From positions 558,001 to 622,000 of the forward strand of contig JAGVVL010000002.1 of NCBI GenBank assembly GCA_018287875.1: DNA of 64,000 nucleotides. Direction: 5' to 3'. The DNA comes from Nigrospora sphaerica. Taxonomy: Eukaryota > Ascomycota > Sordariomycetes > Amphisphaeriales > Apiosporaceae. The notes under the pieces were generated by a model, which was given only the letters and a program-made list of their open reading frames with translations, ran no database searches and was not told the origin of the DNA. The position numbers and the translations under genes were made by a program. Numbering within the stretch: position 1 is the stretch's first letter; the number at the start of each line of letters is the position of its first letter. Shown here one piece after another: positions 22,551-33,848 of this stretch.

Positions 22551-23489
22551 ATGTCTGACAACGGCGAGATCGAGGTCGAGTCCGCCTCCTACCAGGTCCT
22601 CCCCAAGGAGGTGGTGAGCGAGATTGGCAGCATCAAGCTGTTCAACCGCTGGTCCTACGAGGATGTCGAGATCCGCGACATCTCTTTGACGTAAGGCCAC
22701 CCGACTGCTCTTTCGTGCTCGCGGCTGCCGGCGGACTGGGGGCAAGAGGATCGGGCGCTGCGTGGATGGGCATACCAAGTCTGGAACTGCGGGACATGCG
22801 CGCGCGCGCCGCACGCCTCGTCTGACACCTCGTTTCCGCCGCCCGCCGCGAGCGCACGCCGCCGCACACACACATAGGCTAACATTGGGCTTTTTTTGCA
22901 CACAGCGACTACATCCAGATCCGCTCGCCCGTCTACCTGCCTCACTCGGCCGGCCGATATGCCGCCAAGCGCTTCCGCAAGGCCAACTGCCCCATCATTG
23001 AGCGTCTTACCAACTCGCTCATGATGCACGGCCGCAACAACGGCAAGAAGCTGATGGCCGTCCGCATTGTCGCCCACGCCTTCGAGATCGTAAGCCCGCC
23101 CACTGCTAGCTGCCCCGTCGATGCAGCTTTGGCCGACTCGGGATGACGCAGAATACTAACAGCCGTGGCAGATCCACCTCATGACGGATCAGAACCCGAT
23201 CCAGATTGCCGTTGACGCCATCGTCAACTGCGGCCCCCGCGAAGACAGCACCCGTATCGGTTCGGCTGGTACCGTCCGCCGACAGGCCGTCGATGTGTCG
23301 CCCCTGCGCCGCGTCAACCAGGCCATTGCCCTGCTCACCACTGGTGCCCGCGAGGCCTCTTTCCGCAACATCAAGTCGATTGCCGAGTGCCTTGCTGAGG
23401 AGCTGATCAACGCTGCCAAGGGTAGCAGCAACTCTTACGCCATCAAGAAGAAGGACGAGCTGGAGCGTGTCGCCAAGAGCAACCGGTAA
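22551..23489 (+). CDS. RPS5: 40S ribosomal protein S5 (uS7 family)
   Basis: Three exons: 22551-22690, 22906-23089 and 23172-23489, 213 aa. Both introns start GTAAG and end CAG, and phases fit. The protein carries the uS7 signatures [20 protein letters not shown] and [20 protein letters not shown], and ends in the conserved SNR. uS7 lies in the head of the small subunit at the E site and contacts mRNA and tRNA. The ATG context is CAAGATGTC. The 3' end faces that of the acetyltransferase gene, 285 bp away. Confidence 0.98.
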
Positions 23490-23774
23490 AGAGGTGGTTC
23501 TCTCTTTCTCAAGTTGTACGGAAACATGGGGTTCTTCGGCGTGGAATGGATCAGTCCTGGGCATTTTTCACCTTGCATTTGTGCGTTCTGGCTCAAGGGA
23601 CGCGTCATGTGGTTTGACGGCATTCATGTCACATAGGCTCCGAGATGAATGAAAAAGCAATGCCTCACGATGGGCAAAAACGGTTGAATTACTCTGAATT
23701 GTCCTGATGCAATGTGTTTGGTCTCATGTGCGTCTATGGCGCCGATCCACTTTGCGCCTTCAACCCCTGGCCGT

Positions 23775-24661
23775 CTAAGCCACGTCGGCGTTTGTGGCAG
23801 CCAGACTCGGGCTGGCATGCTTGATGTTGAGTCTGATGAACATGCCAACATGGGGAATGTCCTCCTCCCACCATCGACCCATCTTCTCGTCGATTTGGAA
23901 GCCCCATTTCTGGTACGCACCGATGACCTCGGGACGGTCCTGGGCATGCAGACAGACGAGACCGTCCCAATGAGGCGGGTCGAGTGCGCGTCTGGCTTCG
24001 AGCTCTTCCGCTGCAGAGTCCGGGGGGTCAGCCCTACGTGTTCGGTGGAGGTGCGGGGGAGGGACCAAGACGCCGGCGAAGAAAGTGGTAGGTACTACTT
24101 ACCGCTCAGACTCGAGACGTCACGCTCGAAGTGGCGGGGGTTCTCCTCGAGCCACTCGCGGGCCGCGCGCCAGAGCCGCCCGGCCAGTCCGAGGCCGCGG
24201 TAAGGGGCGAGAACGGCGAGGCGGCCGATCTTGACGTAGGGCTCCCGGCCCGTGTGGAAGGTGGTGGCGCGGTCGACGCCGGGGGGGCGCTGCTGCGGCA
24301 CGTCCTCAGCGTCGGCCGGGGCCTGCACCAGCTCGTTGTCGACGTAGCGGCCGCCGGGGACAGGGTGCGGGGGGTGCGGGTAGGGGACGACGCGCAGGGT
24401 GCCGACGGGGACGGGGACGACGCCCATCCCCGAGGCCGGGTCGGCGTAGAGGACCCAGTGGCACGACCGGGCATCGTCGGCGTCGTGTTCGAACTTGAGC
24501 GGCACCCCCTGCTCCCCGACGAAGACGGCCTCGCGCACAGCCATGGCGTCGCAGAAGGTCCGCGGGATCCCGTGCCGCGGGTCCTGCTCGTCATACGGCC
24601 GGCTCCGGTCGTAGCCCTCGAGCCGGCTGGGCCCGAGGTGCGCGATGAACGGGGTGCCCAT
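23775..24661 (-). CDS. GNAT-family N-acetyltransferase
   Basis: Two exons, 24661-24103 and 24010-23775, 264 aa; the intron is GTAAGT...CTGCAG with matching phase. The GNAT acetyl-CoA site is seen as GRLAVLAPYRGLGLAGRLWR (about residues 148-167): the beta4 strand followed by the R/Q-x-x-G-x-G/A loop. The N-terminal half contains AVREAVFVGEQGVPLKFEHD, common in GNAT members related to bacterial ElaA-type proteins, and the C-terminal half ends in the GAYQKWGFQIDEK segment, the usual beta6-beta7 region. Substrate is unknown. The start at 24661 has context GCCATGG; the frame stays open upstream but without a better ATG. A Pro/His-rich insertion lies in the middle of the domain. Confidence 0.88.
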
Positions 24662-27172
24662 GGCTAAATTTTTGTCAAGCGGTGGCGGAACGGCTGCCAA
24701 ACTGGTCGAACTGGCTGGTTGGCTGGGTGTGCTGATGGTGCGGAGAGGATTAGATACCAAGCGCCTGCTGGACGAGTGGGCACGCCCTGGGTTGCTGGTC
24801 TTGTTGTGCTTGGGTTGGCAACGGGAGATCGTGGTAGCCGAAGATCCGGCCCCGTCTAGCTTAATACCAGCGTAGTGTTCAATCCAAGGGCGACGCCGAG
24901 TACTACATGCTGTCTCTTAACTTCTCAACGGGATCCTCTAATACCGGATTGCAATGCACCCAACAATCACGTACGACTGACTGCCCGTCTATTCCACCTC
25001 AGCCACTGGGACTGGGCGTCATCACTAGTGCCGACCCTCCTTCAGGGATTGTGTCGGTAGTGAGGACAATCGATGGTACGGTGGTTTCGCTCTCGGCTCC
25101 CGGCGTTGTGAAGGTGGCATCTCGGGGGCGACGGCTCGAAAAGTGGTTCACTGAGGCCAGCGAGATCCGGATGGAGGGTTGTTGACTGCGGCGGCGACCG
25201 GTGCCGTGTGTCGCTGCCAAGCTTTCTGGGCGGAGCTGTCTTATCCACTTTGGCCATCGATGGTATAGCCACGATATTGAGGGACAACCCTCCGATGTGC
25301 CAGCACTGGAAATAACCCAATGTTGCTCGGCAAATGAAGGTGTTGTCTCGGTATAGCCCGCGAGTACGAGGATAGGTAACCTAGAGCTGTTGGCAAGCTA
25401 TCAAGAGGTTTTCTCTTCTTTTCAGTCGGAGATACTTACTCGGGTCATCACTTAGATGCTAATGTACGTACGTACGTGGCCTTCCTCGGGGCTCGTAGAA
25501 TATGTCGACAATGGCTACGAGCATCTTGTAGTCTTTGTGCCTAAGAACCGTTATTTTTTTTGTTGGCAGCTGAAAAGGTTCCAGCATACCGCACCAGAAT
25601 ATCGACGAGATGTTCCACCGAAATTGGCCAATGACCACGAGCATTTAATGGCCTTCCGCGATATTCCGAAGGGGCATGACTTGATTGTAGGCAAGGGTGG
25701 GAAGCTCAGCTTACAAGTGAATAGATCAAAGAGGCGCTGGAAAATACCACAATGTAAGCACTACTGTGTGAAACGTCTGGGTACAGCAGAAGCATGGTTA
25801 AAATATCGGAAGAAGGGATGCCACTCCAGGCCTAGGTGATCTACGGAAACCTCCAAGATCAGAACCTGGTATCTGCAGTGTCGCTGATCATATGTCTTAA
25901 TATCGACGACAGGCCTGTCACTGTTCAATTTAAGCCCCTATCTAAACGGGCTTGCTACTGTCGTTTTGGTCCTTTGAAAGCTGCCTCTAGGATTTTTCAG
26001 ACCCGAATATTCCATGCTCTTTGATAGCATTAGATGCATACAGAAACTGGGAAACGGAAGCATCTTGGGTAAGTAACCACAGCCAGTTAAACTGAGATAG
26101 TAGAAGCTCTACCAGGTACTATTGTGCTACTCTAAGTCATAAATCTGCGCTCACAATTTCTGCCGCTTATCTGTCACTGTTCAAGTCCTTTACTGTCGAA
26201 CTCCATCTTGGGTCTCTGCTGGGCTATTTCTAAAAATATGCTACATTGCCACCGTATATGCATTGCAGACTGCATCTGTTTACGTTTCATGAGCGCCTCT
26301 GTCACTTTCACAAAGCTATCAACGGCAGCCAAGTGTTAAAGCTTTGGATTTATCTCATCTACAAGTAACTTTTCCCAGGAACGGTGTTCAGAAGACAAAA
26401 CCTGAGTCGAAAAATTGAGATATTCATTCCATATCTTATAATATCATTAAGGAACCCCCTTGCCCATGGGTGCTTTGATGAACTGGGCGTCTCATGGTAT
26501 ATCTCGTGAATTGGCCTACATAAATGATTGATCAACTAGAGCATTGTGCTTGTGCCCGCCTTGAAAGTTGTAAATTATTTGATGACGTAGCTTTATCGTC
26601 TTTTGAGTCTTATCTCCATTCACTCCCACTACAGCACCGTTTTTGGCCCCTTTACACCCGACCTCCCTATCATTTTCTTGTGAGCCACTTGCGCCCACGC
26701 CAGCTTGCTGTTTCGCTTTACCTATGTTCGAGTGCTTGAGAAATTCTGAGGAATATACGTAGCATTGGAATTCAGGAATATGACCGCGCTCATTCCTAGA
26801 CGTTGTCCTCCTTGAGGCCCAGCTTTACTGGCAACCCGTTGCGTACTTACCTACCATATCCCGGACAGATACATGATCTCGTTGCTTCTGTAGATGATTC
26901 ACCTTTTACGTGTGTGCCTACCGAATCTGAGCAGCTCAGGCTTCTATTGGGCGGACCTTTCTAGTAAGGCAGGTGCCGATTCCGGGCTCGCTTGTACTCA
27001 CCCGGGCACTGGTGCACATGTCGTTGCCATGGAGTTGAAAACAACAATCGTACCCCCTAGAAGCTCGCTTGTTCCTGCGTCTTTCCAATGCACTTATGTA
27101 CATATGTACTTATACAATATCAATCACCTTCTGGCTCGCCCACACCCAACCCCGACCCGAAGACAACACTTT

Positions 27173-27652
27173 TCATTCTGGCTGGACGGTATCGCAACCA
27201 TATATCTCCATTGAATAGCAGGGCAACAATACCATCGCTGGCTTAACAACGACCCTGGAATCTGCCAAATATCCCTCCAAATAAGACAAATTCCCAATTT
27301 CCAGGCTCTCTTCCGTCTCAACAGTAGCTGATCTAACCCAATCGAAATCGAAACCGCATCCGCCCGACCCACAATCAGGTCGACATTCGTCCAGGCCACA
27401 ACCACCCCATTTTTCTTCGGTTTCTTCTTCTTCTTCATAGCCGAAAAAAAAAGAAAAACCCCTACCACTGCAGACCAAAACTGCAGGGATTCGATCACCA
27501 TGGACCCGACCAGACATGCCCATAAGCTCCAAGGAGAGTTGCTGCCCGACGGGCGTATTGATTGCGGTCTTCAAAAGCTCACGGGCGGCATTGGAGGCGG
27601 CAGGATCAAGAATACTCCGAAAGGCATATCCATTCACGTTACAAAGTACCAT
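27173..27652 (-). CDS. Hypothetical protein, low confidence
   Basis: A 159-aa frame from the ATG at 27652. The first about 60 residues (including DPAASNAARELLKTAINTP) read like a folded alpha-helical protein, while the middle is Gly/Glu/Phe-rich and derived from a TTC/TTT-rich stretch. No family was recognised. A different start or an intron is possible. It may be a relic. Confidence 0.25.
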   Translation of the reverse strand: MVLCNVNGYAFRSILDPAASNAARELLKTAINTPVGQQLSLELMGMSGRVHGDRIPAVLVCSGRGFSFFFGYEEEEETEEKWGGCGLDECRPDCGSGGCGFDFDWVRSATVETEESLEIGNLSYLEGYLADSRVVVKPAMVLLPCYSMEIYGCDTVQPE

Positions 27653-27876
27653 AATCCTCGTAGTGCCTTCCAGCAGCGTCACCGTCCTCAACCGGGCGTG
27701 GTCTAGCGGTGCACTTGCGGGAGGCCACCCCTAAAGCTCGATACGTTTGCGCAACTGGACACACACATCCGAAAAAGGCATAATTTTCGCAGTTCTTCGC
27801 GTCGCATTTTTGAAGATCCCAGACGTACTGTAAGAAACTCTAAGTCCCTGTGTTTATTGGTGGCCTGATGCTAACA

Positions 27877-28128
27877 CTAGAATAGGCTTTCGTTTCTATT
27901 AACGTGGTGATCAATGAGTCTTCCGGTAATAAAGGCAACGACCACGGCGACGAGGAGAAAAATGAGGAGGAGGAGAGTGAGGAGGAGGAGAGTGAGGAGG
28001 TCCCAGGCCTGCATGGTATCCATTCCGGGCCCTAGATGAGCCCCAGCGAGATCCAGAACCTTACCAATTAAGCGATACAAAACGGCAACGACGAGTGAAG
28101 AGATCCAGGTGACGAGCTTGGGACGCAT
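27877..28128 (-). CDS. Hypothetical small membrane protein, low confidence
   Basis: An 83-aa frame from the ATG at 28128. It would have a helix at about residues 5-20 and a strongly hydrophobic Leu/Val-rich helix at about 43-68, followed by a basic/His tail. The Leu-rich part comes from a GAGGAGGAGGAGAGT repeat, so the hydrophobicity may be a by-product of repeat DNA. No homologue family recognised. Confidence 0.25.
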   Translation of the reverse strand: MRPKLVTWISSLVVAVLYRLIGKVLDLAGAHLGPGMDTMQAWDLLTLLLLTLLLLIFLLVAVVVAFITGRLIDHHVNRNESLF

Positions 28129-29072
28129 TAGATGAGGCTGTCTACGGGACTATGGGGACTGTCATGGCGACCACTGCCAGTTTAATCTAGCATATATATC
28201 TTTTGGTCTCCCCTCGGGCGATCTGGCGAAGACATACACCGAGTCCAAGACAAGGCTCTCGTCCAATTGCCTACACTCCTTTCTCGTGGTATACCGACCT
28301 CCACGAGGCCCCAGTAGCAATGGACTCGAACCAATAGGCTCATTCAATGAGCTTATTCCGTTTCCCCTTTTGTGAACCATTTGCTTTCCCACGTCCCGAC
28401 GTCTCGCGAGTCCTCGAATAGGATGCGTTGTATACTCGAAATGAGTTTGGGAAAATGGGCAACATGGAGAGTCTTACCTACTCCCTACTTAAAGTATGTA
28501 AGTGTCCTCGGCGATCATGCGGGTCAAAAGAGGCCAGGCAAGGAGCCCCTGAAGTCGCCAAGTGCGATGCTGTGGCCAATGCGCGCATCCGCCCCGCTGG
28601 CTGCAGACTAAGATTAAGCCGCATTGGGAGGGGGCCATGTAGCGCTGTAGGCGCTAGAAGCTCGGCCGTGTGTGTGTCTGGGACTGCGCAGGACAGGAGC
28701 CGGAAACATGAACTTTTTTTCTTCCAACTCGCATCCTACGGCCATCGTATCCCAACGACGAGGGGACGTTCCGCCAGACAGGCAAGTCCCACGATCGGCC
28801 AGCCGTCCTGGTACTTCCGGTCCTGCACATTCGCCGCCTCTGCGACATACCTAGGCGATGAGATAACCATCTCCTTGCGCCCTTATCCTGTCCCCTCGAG
28901 CCCATTAACCCGCGTTCGCTGAATCGAATTTCGTGGGTCGCATCAGTCCAGCACCCGCGCGATCAGCCAGGCCGAGACACGGACGCCGGCTGCCGCGCTC
29001 CCCAACACCTTTTCTCTCTTTCTCGCCATAACTGCGGAAGCCGGCCGTTCCTGCAACCTCGTCGCCATCGCC

Positions 29073-30974
29073 ATGCCGAAGCAGTACACTCTCTTCGGCC
29101 GCCCTGTGCGGGTGGCCCCGCGCCGCGTGGCCCTCCTCTTCGTTGCGCTGGGCCTCTTTGCCATGTTCTCCCTTCTCTTCACGCTTCCCAGCACCGTCCC
29201 GATGGGCCCGAGCCTCTCCAAATCCATTGCCGACCACAAGGTCTCCATCCCGAAGATGCCCAAGCTGAAGGACTTCAAGGACTTCAAGGACACCCTGTCG
29301 ACCAGCATCCTGAACCCATACAAACCAGCCGCCCACCCACCCGAGCAAAAAAACTCGACCTACGGCGGTAGCTCGTGGTATTCGAACTGGAACTGGTTGA
29401 GCCCATTTTCCTCGTCCATTACCCTCGACGAGAACCGCTCGCTCCTGCCGGAACTCAAGCAGCGGACGCCCATCTACTGTTACTATGATACCACCATACA
29501 AAGGGAGAAGGCGACGCGGGATGCCGAGAGCGCTTTGCTCCTGACCTGGAGACGGGCCTGGTGGGCTCAGGGCTTCAAGCCCATCATTATCGGCGCGGCC
29601 GAGGCCATGGCCAACCCGCGCTACGCCACGCTGCAGCGGATGGAGGTCGAGCCCACCTTCAAGGTGGACATGATGCGTTGGTTGGCCTGGGAGAATATGC
29701 ACGGTGGTTTGCTGGCGCAATACCTCGTCTTGCCCATGACCGCGTACGAGAAGCCCCTCCTCGCCTTCCTCCGACGAGGCGAATACCCTCAGTTGACAAG
29801 GTGGCAAGATTTCGATGACGGCTTGTTGGCCGGATCCGAGACGGACATAAAAAAAGCTGTTGCCGAGGCCTTGGAAAGTGCCCAAAAGGAGTCGACCGGT
29901 AGCAGCAAGAAGAAGTCCAACAACGTGATCGAGGCCGTTGCTAAAGAGACCTTCAAAATCGACGAGTCTCACGATGCCTTGGCTTTCTACTCAGCCGACG
30001 TCATCAAGACAAAGTACCCCAAGGTTGGCGAAGCCATCACTGCAAACCGCGAGACGGGGTTCGCGAGCCTGAACCTGCTGATCAACTCGCACCTGCATAC
30101 CACGTGGCTAAACCTCTTCCCCAAGGGTATTGCCATTCTACAACCGCTCCCGGCCCACACCACACACATGGTCGAGCCAGCATTGGGGCTGGCCCAGTGG
30201 CTTGCTACGTGCGGAGACACGCCCATGCCGTCCTCCTGCCCGCCCAACCTGCCAAAGTGCACGCCCTGCGACGCGACACATCCGACGAAGCTGACCAGCC
30301 CCTCACGATACCACAACACTTCCGGGCTTTACACGATTGGCACTGTGCCTCACCCCTATACACTGGCGATTCTTAATACGATGAAGTCGGACATCGATAT
30401 CCCCTGGATTCGTCGGAAGATGGACCGTGACTTATGGTTGGAGGAACTGACCAAGGACCTGCTTGGAACGTCCGTCGGGGGCAACTCGCGCATCGTCCGC
30501 TTCAAGGAGGCGGTGGCTGGTGAAAACTCCCCGGCGCACTCCATTTGGCTCACGGCCGAGCGAGACTCGCTTCCCAAAGATCTTGATTGGTACTTTGGCT
30601 TCGAGATCCCAGTCAACGGTGCCGACGACGAGGGGACGACGGCGGGCTCGCAGAAGGCGCTTAGGCCGGAGCGCAACCCAGCGGACGGGCCGGTCGCCAC
30701 CGAGGAAGAGCAGAAGCTGGAGCCGGAGCTGATTAAAAGGGCACGGGAGCTGGGGAAGAGCAAGGCGGATAAGGACGTCGCCGTGCGCAACGCCATCGAG
30801 GCGTGGAACCTGGCGGATACCGAGGCCTGGCGATTCGCCCGAGCCTTCTTGGCCCGGAGCCGGGTCGAGCGTCTTGTTTGGGAGGAGGTGGAGAGCCACT
30901 ACGCCGACGGAGCGGGCAGCGAAAAGGACCGCGAAGGCAAGAAGACCAACGCTTTCGGCCGGTGGCTGGATTAA
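29073..30974 (+). CDS. Type II membrane protein, putative Golgi glycosyltransferase-like protein of unknown function
   Basis: A single 633-aa exon starting at the ATG at 29073. A short basic cytoplasmic end (residues 1-18) is followed by one hydrophobic helix at about 19-42, then a lumenal part, as in Golgi type II enzymes. The lumenal domain starts near residue 125 with RTPIYCYYDTTIQREKA and contains LTWRRAWWAQGFKPIIIGAA, a pattern like nucleotide-sugar transferases, then HLHTTWLNLFPKGIAIL and four clustered Cys in the SSCPPNLPKCTPC region. Several Asn-X-Ser/Thr sites are present. The C-terminal 100 residues are charged. I do not recognise a named family and no clear DXD catalytic motif can be assigned, so the enzymatic role is inference from topology. 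Confidence 0.8.
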   Translation: MPKQYTLFGRPVRVAPRRVALLFVALGLFAMFSLLFTLPSTVPMGPSLSKSIADHKVSIPKMPKLKDFKDFKDTLSTSILNPYKPAAHPPEQKNSTYGGSSWYSNWNWLSPFSSSITLDENRSLLPELKQRTPIYCYYDTTIQREKATRDAESALLLTWRRAWWAQGFKPIIIGAAEAMANPRYATLQRMEVEPTFKVDMMRWLAWENMHGGLLAQYLVLPMTAYEKPLLAFLRRGEYPQLTRWQDFDDGLLAGSETDIKKAVAEALESAQKESTGSSKKKSNNVIEAVAKETFKIDESHDALAFYSADVIKTKYPKVGEAITANRETGFASLNLLINSHLHTTWLNLFPKGIAILQPLPAHTTHMVEPALGLAQWLATCGDTPMPSSCPPNLPKCTPCDATHPTKLTSPSRYHNTSGLYTIGTVPHPYTLAILNTMKSDIDIPWIRRKMDRDLWLEELTKDLLGTSVGGNSRIVRFKEAVAGENSPAHSIWLTAERDSLPKDLDWYFGFEIPVNGADDEGTTAGSQKALRPERNPADGPVATEEEQKLEPELIKRARELGKSKADKDVAVRNAIEAWNLADTEAWRFARAFLARSRVERLVWEEVESHYADGAGSEKDREGKKTNAFGRWLD

Positions 30975-31507
30975 CGGCCGCGTTGCTACACTGTGTTACG
31001 AGACAAAACACGACATAGCTGTTGATGTATAAGAGTGCGGAAACAACGGAAACGATATAACGGCCGCGCGATAATGGATTTGATCTGGTCCGCAACCTCG
31101 GGGGGTAATGGAGTTATTACAGGCGTCGCCAGGCTGTACAGTATATCATTTGCAATGCAACTTGTACCCCAATGGACGCAGGGCGGCTTTAAGCAAAGAA
31201 CAAATACATCGACGACGGCGGCGGTAGCAATTGGGGGGCCCGGCGCTGCGCAGCGGCAGGGCGCGTACAGACAAGTCACGGTCAGTCTCAAACGATAAGG
31301 CGCAATATGCCTGGATGCCCTTTGGGTTGGCAGCTGACGCCATCTTGTTCTCCGGCGCAACACGAAAGGGCGAGTTTGCGAAGGGAAAGCTGTAGTTGTG
31401 ATTGGACAGCCGCGCCAGCCTCCTCACAAAATCCCTTCTTGACCGATTTCGCCCGAGTCTACCTCAGGCACCAGTGATATACCCGATGGCGAGTGCACCA
31501 AAGCAGG
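30975..31507. other. Short intergenic region
   Basis: Tandem arrangement: 3' region of the type II membrane protein gene and 5' region of the CorA-like gene. No gene or repeat seen. Confidence 0.5.
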
Positions 31508-33056
31508 ATGGAGGAACTCCGGGACTTGGCTTGGACGGAGTTCCAAGAGTATATCGCCGCCGTCAGCAAACCCTCACAGGATGCACTCGAGGCTGTCACC
31601 ATATCGACAGGCTCTTGCGAAGGGCTCACTTACGTCCGTTCGAAACCTAGAGCGGCAGAAGTAGGGAGCATTTTCGACCACCCGCTCAGAGAGCCACACC
31701 CTACCTCACCACAGGCGACTCTGAGACTCGTGAGGATTCTCCGTGACGCCTCAGATAGCTCACTCCTGACCATCAGTCCGGATGCCCTGCAACGCCTGGC
31801 GCGATCCCCTGCCGTCCGGTTCGACCCGGCTTCATTTTGGCTCCTTGCTCACAAGTACGATGGCTTTCATCGCTTCCCAGCCGGCACCAGTCACCCATAT
31901 AACGAAACTTTTTTTTAGGCAGCGGCCTGTTTTGCGCCTTGTGGTCGTTTGACGCCAAGTTGCGCTCGACGTTCGCCCTGCTGCTGTGCCGCGCCTCGCC
32001 CAGGACCACGGTCCAGTTCATGGACAGGGCACTTGCGCAATACAAGACATACATTCTCGCACCGACTATGTTGGGCTACGTCTTGAGCATGGCCGTCTTC
32101 ATGCGAATCGAGCGGCTGAGCGAGGAGCACGAGCAGCTGCGTCGAATCGAACGCGACACGGGCTTTGCCTATGAAGGCCGGCCACAGGCGACCGCTCGCC
32201 ACAATGTCCGACAGCTGACCCTGTGGCTTCAGAAGTCGGGCCATGTTGTGATTAGCGCCGCATCATGCAAGAGAGACCTGCTCCTGATTTCCGACGTGCT
32301 GGACTATGTGATGACCAGCGGCGAGGCGTGTGGTGGTCGTAGGGACTCAGCAGCGACGCCGACCGAGGCTGAGGCCGAGACCCGCGCGAGAAGGTGCACC
32401 ACCGCGCTCTTACAGGCCGTCCCACCCCTTCTCGGTCGAAAAAGTGCCCACGAAAACTATGTGGATTATCTGAAGCTTAGGGCTGAACGGCTCTCTACTA
32501 CTGCAAGTCATTCCGCCCGTGTCCACCGTCTTCCCTTGTGTTTCTTATTTATTCTCCATTTCCTGGGAGTAGCGGAAGCAGCTAACCGTTTATTCTTGTA
32601 CGCCCTCAGCTCTTCGCGCTGCTCACGCACGAAGACGCTGCCTCGAGCGCCGAGCTGGCCGACGCGAGCCGGGCGCTGGCGGCGGCGTCCCGGCGCGACG
32701 GCTCGGCCATGAAAACCATGGCCGTCATGGCCATGGCCTTCCTGCCGGGCACCTTTTTGGCGGCCCTGTTCGCCATACCTTCGCTCGAATGGACCGGCGA
32801 CCCTTGGACTGGCGTCATTCGACCTAATCACTGGGTCTACTGGGCCTTCACGTTGCCTGCCACCGCTCTCGTGTTTCTGATCTGGTTCATGCTCAACGAC
32901 CGGCGCGCCCTTATGTGGTTCGTGTCAAAAAGAGTGCTGGGCAGGGGGCCGCGTACATGTCCGGGCGTTGCCGCGCCAGATAATGCGACCCCGGCGAGCT
33001 TGCCGGACCTCGGCGTGGACATGGAACCTTTCGGTGGTCATCAGTATGGCCGATGA
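31508..33056 (+). CDS. CorA-like Mg2+ transporter family membrane protein
   Basis: Proposed exons 31508-31854, 31923-32502 and 32610-33056, 457 aa. Intron 1 is GTACGA...GGCAG after a T-run; a TAG four bases upstream gives the wrong frame. Intron 2 fits only as a GC-AG intron: the donor is GCAAGT at 32503 and the acceptor CTCAG at 32609, keeping phase and giving the family-typical join ERLSTT/LFALLTHEDA. The C-terminal part has the coiled helix ending ASRRDGSAMKTMAVMAMAFL, transmembrane helix 1 (LPGTFLAALFA) and helix 2 (WVYWAFTLPATALVFLIWF). These match the large fungal group of CorA-like proteins, which keep the MKT..xFLPGTF segment but lack the canonical GMN selectivity motif, so ion transport is unproven. 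The N-terminal half is family-specific and not recognised. The true ATG is at 31508. Confidence 0.78.
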
Positions 33057-33848
33057 GGGCCCCGTCGCTCTATCCATATCTGCGTCACTCGCGTGTCACG
33101 AGGCTGTGCGCTTGTGTGTCTCGGGCGCCCATGGTGCATAATGCCGGTCCTGCGTCTCTCATCACTGGCCCCCACCACGAGCCCAATGACACATAAGTAC
33201 TTTACGCATGTGCACAGAGTGACTCCGCGATAGCGCGGTGCTTTTCTCGCAGTCTACGACAAGCGCAGGGGGGTGGTCCAAGACGGAAGGGCCCGCGACA
33301 GGCCCACCCACACCTTGTTCCCATAGCCCACCGAGATGGTGGATATCCTTGGCTCGTGACGGCGAGAGACGGAATGGCCCCGCGCGTTCCAGGATATCCA
33401 CATTAGCTTCCCCTGGGTCCTTCCCATATCACCGAGGTCAAATACCACGGCTTTCATCGGCTTTGCTGTAGTTGATCGAGACGTCACTTATGTTCACGAA
33501 AGACGGCGGGTCAGGGGAGGTCACGAAAGTGGACACGGATCCAACCTTCGAGCCCCTACCTCCAGGAGGCCATTGTGGAGTCATATTGCTCACGCAAAGA
33601 GCAGATATCATCAGCTCCTGCAGCGGAAGGATGAGAACTCCAGTGTCGCACTTGTGTAGACATTTCCTATCCAAGAGTGCAAGCCGGGCCCCGTTGGGGC
33701 TCCAGACTACATAATGAATCCATGTTGAATGGCGAGGTATGGGGTAAGAGGACCAGGGTGCGAGAGAGACGGACGACGACGAGACGAAAGCCCCAAAAAC
33801 CAGCCGCGCGGCGGCAGCGGGGAAGTTGGGCCAACCTGGTGGGACACC
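33057..33848. other. Convergent intergenic region
   Basis: Separates the 3' ends of the CorA-like gene (+) and the SET-domain gene (-). No gene or repeat recognised. Confidence 0.5.

Larger units (their letters stand above)
24662..29072. other. Gene-poor, AT-richer stretch
   Basis: About 4.4 kb with noticeably more A and T than the flanking genes, strongest at about 25300-27200. No convincing conserved gene, transposase or reverse transcriptase was recognised. A 127-aa open frame at 25456-25839 (+) and the two small minus-strand frames listed next are the best candidates. It may be a decayed element or ordinary intergenic DNA. Confidence 0.5.

Noticed and set aside
25456..25839. 127-codon plus-strand open frame
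   Set aside because: No known domain and no supporting context; it lies in AT-richer DNA where chance frames occur. Mentioned only as a candidate.
27690..27735. GTGGTCTAGCGGT resembling a tRNA D-arm (A box)
   Set aside because: No T-arm or paired acceptor ends follow at tRNA distance.
28300..28360. Minus-strand GGTTCGAGTCC resembling a tRNA T-arm
   Set aside because: The T-stem has a mismatch, and no matching acceptor stem, D-arm or anticodon arm could be drawn around it.
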